A stretch of DNA of 64,000 bases from Isoetes taiwanensis (lineage: Eukaryota; Streptophyta; Lycopodiopsida; Isoetales; Isoetaceae): NCBI GenBank assembly GCA_021234155.1, contig JAJEKV010000795.1:1-64000 (forward strand), given 5' to 3'. Below, one piece after another: positions 56,246 to 64,000 of this stretch (position 1 is its first letter; each line of letters starts with the position of its first letter). Position numbers and translations under genes: made by a program. The notes under the pieces were generated by a model that saw nothing but the letters and a program-made list of their open reading frames with translations, did not search any database and was not told the origin of the DNA.

Positions 56246-57338
56246 CACTATGCTATTCTTTAAAAAGTCGCCACACCACTACAAATCGCTAAACTCCACT
56301 CCATAACAATTTGGAGTTATGTGTGAAATCTTAGCCATTTTGCGTACGACCAACAAACAAATCAAACAAACATTTCTTTGGTTTTTTTTAGATGCCTACT
56401 ACTAACATGTAGCTAAAGCCCGCCCATAGAACATTATTGCAAAAATCACAACATACAAATTTACAAGGCATGAATGGTATTCTCGTTTTCTTATACACGA
56501 TCTGGCAAATCATTTGGTCATAGCTATGTAGGACTAGTTTGTTATAGAGGTCGTGCCAAATGAATGTCAACATAAATTTTAAAGTTCGCTATACAAAGCC
56601 AAACCTTCTCTCCAATAGGTATTACGTAGTATCGTCTGGCAACTTCCTACTTCAACCACACCATATATCTCTCATATGTAATTTGTTTATCTTCTCTAAA
56701 ATCACTAGTCCATCCAGCCAAATGTTTCGCATTGACTTATATCTGTACCTACGCCGGCAACACCGGGCACCCGTTACTAGTTAATATAAGAACTATGATC
56801 GTAGTAATAGTGATTATTAAGGTGATATAGTTTTTCCTGACATTTTGAATTAAATGTAGTAGAAACCACTCTTATACCGATTGTCGTTATAATTATTTTT
56901 TTTTTGTTAATTTTTGGGAAATGAATGCGAGCTAATTTTTGGGAAACAAAAAGGCAAACCTGAACCTATTTAAATACAAAGACATGAGATAGTTCCTATA
57001 ATTTAAAATTGATGGATTGAACAGAGGAAAGTTCATTAACAAGTATCCAACATTAGCTGGGCACTATAACATATCTTATATTATAATTTTTTAGTGCAAG
57101 TAATGAACCACACCATAATAGACGGCCCAGATTTTGAGTTAATAGTTTAATGGTATAGATGCCTACGGGTTTTTTTCACCTTCGGACTAGCAGCGGGCTT
57201 CCAGCAACGAGTTCTCTAGCACCCGGCTATATATGGCTATCAGAGCTTGTGATTTAGGGAGCTCTGTGAGCTCTGGAGCCTACACCCAAGCCCCAGCACC
57301 TCAACATGGCTTTGGGCTTTTCTTAGAACCATTGTGAA
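56246..57338. other. Spacer between duplicated segments
   Basis: No gene is supported. 57130-57320 is GC-richer with short frames. Confidence 0.35.
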
Positions 57339-58110
57339 CAATGCAATGATTGGATGCATTGCGACCCTGAAATCCATCACAATGTATAAGGTGTCAATAT
57401 TTGAGAATGATATTAACTACCTCCTTAAATTTATTACAGATGTAGTGATGTACATATCATGCTGTGAGAATTTTGACCTTCGACTCGATACAATTCTCCA
57501 TGGTTTATTACACAGCTGGCACCTCTTTCTTTCAACATTTTATGAAATTATCACATATCTGATTGCACTCAATATGTCAACATTAAAATTACAGTCCCTC
57601 TCTCATCTAGGTGAATCTTACTGAACTACAATCCAAACATTCAACTGCATCCACAAACATCTATAAGGCACCATTTTATCCTGTGGAGCATGTCTTAGAA
57701 TTTAGAGTTCACTAACATCTATAAAGCACCATTTTCATTTTATCCTGTGGAGCATGTCTTAGAATTTAGAGTTCACTATATATACCTTGGCCTTCTCTCT
57801 TCGCAATAAATAGTAACTAATGTCATTTTTATATGGCAAATTCGATCTTAAACGATGATAGACATTTAGATCTTTAATTTATTCATCTATCAAAGCAGCA
57901 CATATATCCAAGCAAATTTTAAGGGATTCCTCAAAAGTCTCCCTCTCTGTAAGCTAGGACCATGTCCACTGCCTTTTGATAGCCTTTATAGATTTCCATT
58001 TTCTAGAAGGCTCAACTTTGATAATTGGTATATTTTATTGAATTCTCTTCACAACTGAAACTTTATTAGAAAATTCCAATATTTGATGAATCTAAAGATG
58101 TAGTCACTAT
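57339..58110. repeat. Segmental duplication, copy 2
   Basis: Direct copy of 55564-56245 with extra bases, for example AATGTATAAGGTGTCAATA and a GTAGTGATG insertion, ending at GAATCTAAAGATGTAGTCAC. Confidence 0.85.
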
Positions 58111-58132
58111 GCTATTCTTTAATATCTAGCAT

Positions 58133-58290
58133 AATAACAGAGGGTTTCTTTTGTGTTTTTTGTACGCTTTTCAATATGGTTTCACTATGATTTGGTTGAC
58201 GTATTCGTTTGTCTGTACTAAATAGTATTTATAGAGTGCATCCTTTTTTTGGCCGTTGATTCTAAAAAGAAAAAGAGATCGTGTGATCCC
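58133..58290. repeat. Repeat related to 61247-61400
   Basis: ATAACAGAGGGTTTCTTTTG, then GTACGCTTTTCAATATGGTTT and CTAAATAGTATTTATAGAGT match the sequence that directly follows the MITE at 60840-61251. 58291-59059 has no supported feature. Confidence 0.7.
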
Positions 58291-59059
58291 CCTTTTTTTG
58301 TTTTAGATAAAGGCTTTTTTTTTTCAATTTCTTACATTTGTATGAGCATGCAAGGCACTTCATTATGCTAGATATTCAGGGTTTCGAGGCCCACAGTTTT
58401 GGCTTTCGTCTGTGAGCACAGAGATAGCAGCTTGCTGTAGCCGGATTTGGTAAAGCCTACTAGTGGCCTGGACATTTATCCCAATTGATCCTTAGAATTT
58501 TCGTGAATTGGTCGCAATAAGACCAGCTTAGTCTTTGCTTTACTGGCTGCAATTCCTCAAGAGTAGGAGATACAGGACTGGCTTATTTATAATCTTCTCG
58601 ATTCAAATCCCAGACTCTGTTGTTAACAATATAATGGAGTTTAGGAATGGAAATCTAGCAGGCTATCTGTTTTGCAGAAAGATAGAACATTTCTAAATCC
58701 GACATCCTTGGGGAAGAAACTTGTGATTTTCTAGCGAGTTCAATGGCTTTCCAGTTATTTGAACAAGAGTGCTTCTAACTTCTTGGAGCGGAAGTAACAA
58801 CCATTTGCTAACGGAAAACATTATTTTAGCTTCAAATATCCTACAGCTATATCAATAATATAAACTTCAACGTCGTTAAACTTTCATGTGTTATTCTACA
58901 CAATTACAGTGAAAACATATACATTTTTTATTCTGAGTACTTAGTCTAACTAATGAGGAAATGAGCTTCTCATCGTATAGTTTGATTTGGGGTGTTGGGG
59001 ATGCAGCGTCTACATCAGAGTGAGTGTGGTATGGCATGGCGAGATCCAGCAGAAGGCTA

Positions 59060-59960
59060 GTTATCTATCAGGTATGCCGGACCTGCCTAAAGCTCCAAAT
59101 CTATGCCATCTTTGTATAAGTACGATATGCTTTGATCTTGTTTCAATGGTTCCTTCATCAGTTTAAAAGAAATGAAGATGGTATGCTTTCACAGAACTGT
59201 CTTATACTTCTGGCTGAAGGATATGGCAGCAGCCATTGAAAATGCCTGAACTGCCCTATATAAGCATAATAAGAGAAATCCATAGCATAAACCACTTTTG
59301 CCTTATTACTTTCATGGTGGATCTTTTAGGGCAGGCAGTACGCTTCAAAGAAGCAAGGACGGCTAGTTATCCATCAGGTATGCCGGACCTGTCTAAAGCT
59401 TCCTCTCTGTGCCATTTTGTATAAGTAAGATATGCTCTGATCCTGTGGTAAGACGTTAAACTGCCATACCCAAGGTCACGGGTTCAACGCCTCGTTGTGA
59501 AAGTGGCCATGCAATGTAAAGTTGGTGGGGGAAGGACCCACTTCAGCAATGTAAAGTGGTGGGGGCAGGACCCATCTGGGTGTGTTGTAAAGTGTCACAT
59601 GTCTGTGGTGTGACGTTAAAATCTCTTCTTCTTCTTCTTCTGATCTGGTTTCAATGGTTCCTTTATCAGTTTAAAAAAAATGTAGATGGTATGCTTTCAC
59701 AGAACTGCCTTATTTTGCAGTTTGTTAAGTATATTATTATTCTGGCTGATGGATGGCAACAGCCATTCAAAATGATTGAGCTGCCCTATCTAAGTATAAT
59801 GAACGAATTCCATGGCATAAACCACTTTTGCCTTATCACTTGCATGGTGGATCTTCTGCGGCAGGCAGTACGCTTCAAAGATGAAAGACATAAGCTGAAA
59901 AAAAGCATTACAGGGTATTCTTAATATGCCAAATACAGTTTGGCCCTCAATGCAGCAACA
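59060..59960. repeat. Duplicated segment of about 300 bases
   Basis: GGTATGCCGGACCTG, ATGGTATGCTTTCACAGAAC and GGCAGTACGCTTCAAAGA recur at 59070-59360 and 59370-59885 in the same order. The second copy is split by a SINE. There is no coding sense beyond short frames. Confidence 0.85.
59446..59638 (+). mobile_element. tRNA-derived SINE
   Basis: Pol III signals: an A-box-like TGGTAAGACGTTAAACTG at the start and a B box GGTCACGGGTTCAACGCC. The tail is a CTT/TTC run (59624-59640). The imperfect flanks TCTGATCCTG (59436-59445) and TCTGATCTGG (59639-59648) form the target duplication. The other copy of the host repeat (about 59125) shows the empty site TTTGATCTTGTTTCAATGG. Confidence 0.85.
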
Positions 59961-60179
59961 CAAGGCATGCTTCAACCAATTCATTTCTTAGCTTATATTC
60001 AATTTCTCTATTTTCCATTTGTATTGTGTGCTATTATCTTGTATCCTTATCTGGCAGATGAGCATGAAGTTTTTGAGATGCTAGTTTGTTTGTTTGCATA
60101 TTGGTATATTTTCTTGCCTCTAATTGTGTGTATCTTTTGGCATTTTTGTATGCAGGCCTTTTACATTGCCTACGAACAT

Positions 60180-60839
60180 TAATATCTAGCATAACATATT
60201 GGCCTTTTATATTGCCTACGTACATGGAATTTGCTTAGGACCTATCAAGTAGAGAATGGAAATAATCAAAGATAAATTCTATATCTTGGTTGCTTGACGC
60301 ACGGGAAATTGGCATCCACAATATAAGAACTATGTTGTATTTGGAATGGTATGGTGTACTTGGAATAGAATAGGTTGCAGTGTTCATATGAATGGGGTAT
60401 TTTTACAATTTGATTTATATTTGAAGCTATAGAAGTGTGATTATTACTATTATTGCTTTTTGCCAGATGGATTTTCAAATGCGTCTTGCAAGAGATTTTA
60501 ACATTCTCACAACTCCAATGACAAGGATGATGCTCTGTCTTGCTCTAGCTCTACCTTCACGGTTGGATCCATGCTTGGATTCTATTCTATTCTATTCTAT
60601 TATTATGAGCAACATGCTTATTAGCAGTCCCACTATTGCATCAATGAACATTATCACATCTTACATCCCTACAATGTTGAAGCCTTTAAACTATATATCA
60701 CAATTTCTATTTTTTTTTTCTATTTTTAATTTCTAAATTAATAGATATCAATAAAATATTTTTAATAGTGTCTATAATATCATTACAAATATTTTCTACT
60801 TCGTTCATCAATTCTTAAGGCCCCGAAGCGGCCAAAATT
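60180..60839. other. No recognisable gene
   Basis: AT-rich. A TTCTA-repeat (GATTCTATTCTATTCTATTC) lies at 60578-60600, possibly a retroelement tail. Confidence 0.4.
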
Positions 60840-61251
60840 TTTTTGGGTTAACACACAAACTATTACATCCAGCACTCTAAAATTAAACCCCCCTTGAAAC
60901 CACCTTTGGTTTGGGTGCATATTCACACGAGGGGTGACTCCGGGCAACGAGAGCTGTTGGATAGGCATATTCACCCCCTTATTCCTTAATCTACACCGTA
61001 CACAAAGTTCCTCATTTGTGGGGTATGCATGTACAAAATTTACTATACTGTATAAGAAGATTTGTAAAATACTATAAGATTTGAGGTAATATACTATATG
61101 GTGTTGATTTTATACATGTGAAACATAATTTAAAGGGCTCTCGCTGCCCTACGTCACCCCCGTGTGAATATGCATCCAAACCAAAGGGGGTTTCAAGGGG
61201 GATTTAATTTTAGAGTGCTGGATGTAATAGTTTGTGTGTTAACCCAAAATA
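60840..61251. mobile_element. MITE with arms of about 112 bases
   Basis: The left arm (60842-60954, starts TTTGGGTTAACACACAAAC, ends GGGCAACGAGAGC) is the inverted complement of the right arm (61137-61250, starts GCTCTCGCTGCCC, ends TTTGTGTGTTAACCCAAAA), with about 90% matching by eye. The middle is about 180 bases of AT-rich sequence. Confidence 0.85.
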
Positions 61252-61506
61252 ACAGGGGGTTACTTTTACATTTTTATACGCTTTTTCACATGGTTTCTCT
61301 ATGATTTCATTGTTGTATTTGTGCAGGTGTACTAAACAGTATTTCTAGAGTGCACTCTTTCTAAGCCGTTGATTTTGAATAAGGAATACAATCTTGTGGT
61401 TGTGGTCTCTCAAAGATTTGAATCCATGCAGATGTGCATGCAATTATTTTAGGGTTTGAACAATCTATTTTAGGGTTTCAACAAATTTATTTTAGGTTTT
61501 CAAAAG

Positions 61507-61541
61507 TGGGGCCTTTTTCCATGACTCTATTATATCTTAAA
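61507..61541 (+). mobile_element. Single Harbinger-like terminus
   Basis: GGGGCCTTTTTCCATGACTC followed by TATTATATCTTA matches the left end of the element at 49719, but no partner end was found downstream in the window. Confidence 0.6.
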
Positions 61542-62363
61542 AAAAAAAAAAAGAGACAAAAGAAAACAAAGCACTGGCCGGAATCCAGAGGTCATAAGCT
61601 GTGTAGCCGAGCTCTGATTGTGGGAGAAGGCAAATAGATTACGTATTTTAGGGCAACGCCCTTGTAGATCCTTTCTCCAGTTACAGTTACAACCAGACAG
61701 GAACATTTTCTCGGTAGTGAAAAGGATTTTTACGAATCTTTTATGAGCTCTAGTTTTGTACGTTTTCGGCTGGCTCCAGAGGTCGGCAAGGCAGCAATCA
61801 GGGCTAATCATCCACACAGCCATCATTTCCTCAGTCTTATGCTTCACATCTAGTTTCGGTCAGAATTATGCTAGATATTCTATTGATATTCAAACTTGGA
61901 GGCAATGTCAAAACACAGATGGATTTCCAGTTTTGCCATGATGTATAAAGTAGAATATGGGTTCTTGCTTAGAGAAATGCAACAGGAAAAACAATAGTGC
62001 AAATGCTTCGTTAAATAGCTGAGCTCTTCATTACACACCAGCAAGAAGAATGGATGCCAACTAAATTCAACTTGGGCTGCAAACTCATGGGCATTTGTTT
62101 GATACAACAGTCTCGAAATATTTTTTTAATGATGGTGGATATAAGATAAAGCAGGGTTCTTGCTATATGCCAAGGACGTGTCTTTGGGCCTTTGGTCCAA
62201 AGAGGGCTTTTGGGTCCAAAGAGGGCCTTTGGTCCAAAGAAGGACCAAAGGGGGCGTGCATGCTATATAGTAGCTCGGGGGAGAGCTCTGGGGCAGCTAT
62301 GTCATAGCTGAGGGCTCGTGGTTGGGTTGTGAGATAGCGTGCCACGTCAAGAGTCTATTTTAG
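61542..62363. other. Upstream region of the Ty3-type element
   Basis: No gene. 62180-62250 has several copies of GTCCAAAGAGGGC-type units. The 5' LTR should end just before 62364, but its start could not be fixed without a second LTR in the window. Confidence 0.4.
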
Positions 62364-62376
62364 TGGTATCAGAGCA
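62364..62376 (+). other. Retrotransposon primer-binding site (tRNA-iMet)
   Basis: TGGTATCAGAGCA complements the 3' end of plant initiator methionine tRNA, the usual primer of Ty1/Ty3 reverse transcription. It fixes the 5' end of the internal part of the element. Confidence 0.85.
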
Positions 62377-62386
62377 ACAAGTTTCG

Positions 62387-64000
62387 ATGGCCGGTTCCCC
62401 TGCCAATGTTAATGTTGAGGATGAAGAGCTCAAGGAAAAACTTTTTGAGTTAGAGCATGATAATTCGCTCATGAGAGAAAAACGTCATTTAGGGCTCAAT
62501 TGCGGAGCTGCAAGAGCTGGATTCTCTGCTTGGCCTTGGTGGCGATGATTGCGACAAAGGCTGCGGAGGCGTCCACGTAGTGGCATCAAAACGGGTGCCA
62601 ATGTCAAAATTGAATTCAAAAAGTATTCGGTACGCCACTAGTGATGCGGATGAACTTTTCAGCGTGGCTCAGGGATTTGAATTCATATTTTGCTAAGACT
62701 AAAGATAGCGAAGACACTCGGTTATATTTTTTTGGCGTCATCACGGATGGGGTTGCAAAATTTGGTGGTTTGGATATCGGAAGAACCGGCTAGTCGATCA
62801 ACCTATTGTTACCTTCTTGAATTTGAAAAGCAAATCAAAAAATCGTTTTTGGGTCATAATTGGGGCGAGATCTTATATTTGAATGGAATAAGTTGACCCA
62901 ACAAAACCACGAAGCTATTAGAGCCTTTGCCGCATACGAGTTTTAAAGAAAGGACTTCAGCTTACTAAAAATGATCTTGAGAAGTCCGAAAAACTCATGG
63001 GTGGGGTTCATCGTTAGTGCAGGCGGCTTCGACACGCAAGTTGCCAATCTTTCTTTTGGTGAGCTCTGTAAGATGGCAGAGAAAGTAGAGGAGGAAGGTT
63101 TGGCCCTCACGGAAGCCATTAATGCTCAACGTGGCCTCAAAGTTTCTATGAAAGAGGCGAGTGGTTTTCGTGATAAATCAATGGGATCTGCTCGAGTGCG
63201 GGCCATTCAAAGCGGCCGCTACAGGGCGTTGCAGATAATGAACTTGTTGGGGCCAAAGAGCCAAAGGAATCTTATCAAGCGCGTAAAAAGCGGTTGATGA
63301 GAGAGAATAAGTGTTTTGTTTGTTATTCAACTGACCATAAGTTTTATGAATACCCTACTTATTTGGAAAAGAAGAAAGGGGAAAGAAAGGAAGCTACACC
63401 TATTCTTAAGTCTGGGACTAAGAAAGAGGATAAAAGTAAGAAAGTAGCTTCTGTTCGCGGAGATGGAAAAGGGAAGAAGGTGGCTACGGTCCGGGAAAAA
63501 TCGGATATAGATTCTGTTGAGAATAGTAGTCTCTTACGATTTTGGGCTACTATTCAAGATCAAAAAGTACATATCTTATTCGATCCGGGCAGTGAGTTTG
63601 ATTTTATTTCTGCTCGCTTGGTAAAAGAACTAAAATTAACTTCTCTACCTTTATCAAGTGATGTAGAATTATCTTCTGCTTTCTTGAATGTTGCCCCTCC
63701 GCCTTCTTCATTTATGGTCAAGGATGTTGAATTTCAATTGCAGGGATATATCTGTCAACGTTCTTTCATGGTTTCTGACCTTGGAGGTATGGATATTATT
63801 CTAGGCATGCCATGGCTAAGGTTATTAATCCTCTTATAGATTGGAAAGCAGGTATTGTTATGTTATCTTTGGAAGGGGGTAAAAAGACCTTCAAGTTTGT
63901 GAAGGATGATATTGTTTCCCCTATTCCAACGTTTTTGTTAATGTATCAAAAGCGTCGGGACACAGTTTAAGCGTTTGGCAATGAAAACTCATTTTGTGTA
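62387..64000 (+). pseudogene. Ty3-type retrotransposon gag-protease, broken and cut by the window end
   Basis: The frame starts at ATG 62387 (MAGSPANVNVEDEELKEKLF) but is soon lost; gag pieces follow in changing frames (62690-63297). The frame at 63294-63839 has a degenerate zinc knuckle (CFVCYSTDHKFYEYP, last Cys replaced), a Lys-rich linker, then an aspartic protease with ILFDPGSEFDFISARLVKEL and MDIILGMPWL, the places of the D(T/S)G(A/S) and DIILGMDWL motifs. A frameshift near 63825 leads on to NPLIDWKAGIVML. Reverse transcriptase and integrase would lie beyond 64000. Confidence 0.8.

Noticed and set aside
59446-59638. Functional tRNA gene
   Set aside because: A and B boxes are present but the sequence cannot form a full tRNA cloverleaf, and it has a TTC tail and target duplication typical of a SINE.

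Overview
This is nuclear DNA from a land plant with a repeat-rich genome. The signs are three F-box/kelch (KFB-type) genes, short GT-AG introns, a pentatricopeptide-repeat (PPR) fragment, plant-type LINEs (DUF4283 and zf-RVT domains), CACTA, Helitron and Harbinger-like elements, a tRNA-derived SINE, and a Ty3-type retrotransposon with a tRNA-iMet primer-binding site. A fern or similar lineage would fit, but the species cannot be read from the sequence alone.

Layout. 0-19 kb: decayed LINE and foldback repeats, F-box/kelch copy 1 (frameshifted near its end), a broken mitochondrial complex III assembly factor (UQCC1/CBP3-like), an unknown transposon-like pseudogene, two exons of an aspartate aminotransferase, and intact F-box/kelch copy 2. 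19-34.5 kb: the most unusual region, described below. 36-46 kb: a DUF7869-like transposase gene cut by a LINE with a clean target duplication, then a Helitron helicase gene cut by a CACTA element. 48.4-49.5 kb: intact F-box/kelch copy 3. 49.7-64 kb: a TTA-flanked Harbinger-like element carrying a PPR fragment, several LINE remnants, segmental duplications, a SINE, a MITE and the 5' part of a Ty3-type element.

The 19-34.5 kb region. Two long multi-exon genes lie head to tail on the minus strand. Gene A (29558-25421) encodes a ParB-like domain followed by a permuted beta-class DNA amino-methyltransferase domain (motif IV DLPYG, then motif I FSGSG). Gene B (24242-19705) has the same order of domains, but its motif IV and motif I positions no longer have catalytic residues, and it ends in an FCP1/NLI-type phosphatase-like domain. 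The two look like an active/inactive methyltransferase pair. Every reconstructed intron longer than 70 bases contains palindromes. In gene A these are arrays built on TATTCCGGAATA; in gene B, and around two small orphan genes (19144-19365 and 33789-34160), they are AAAYCGCGCC-W-GGCGCGATTT. A divergently transcribed spliced gene (24621-24981) shares gene B's upstream region, and a decayed DUF7869-like transposase lies at 29.9-32.7 kb. I propose that this is a large DNA transposon, or a domesticated derivative, that carries its own bacterial/phage-like ParB-methyltransferase system. This copy is decayed: it has three in-frame TAG codons and several single-base frameshifts.

Limits. Intron-exon models were made by eye from splice sites and reading-frame continuity. 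No database search was run. Family names rest on recognised motifs. Element ends are given only where a terminal repeat or target duplication is visible.
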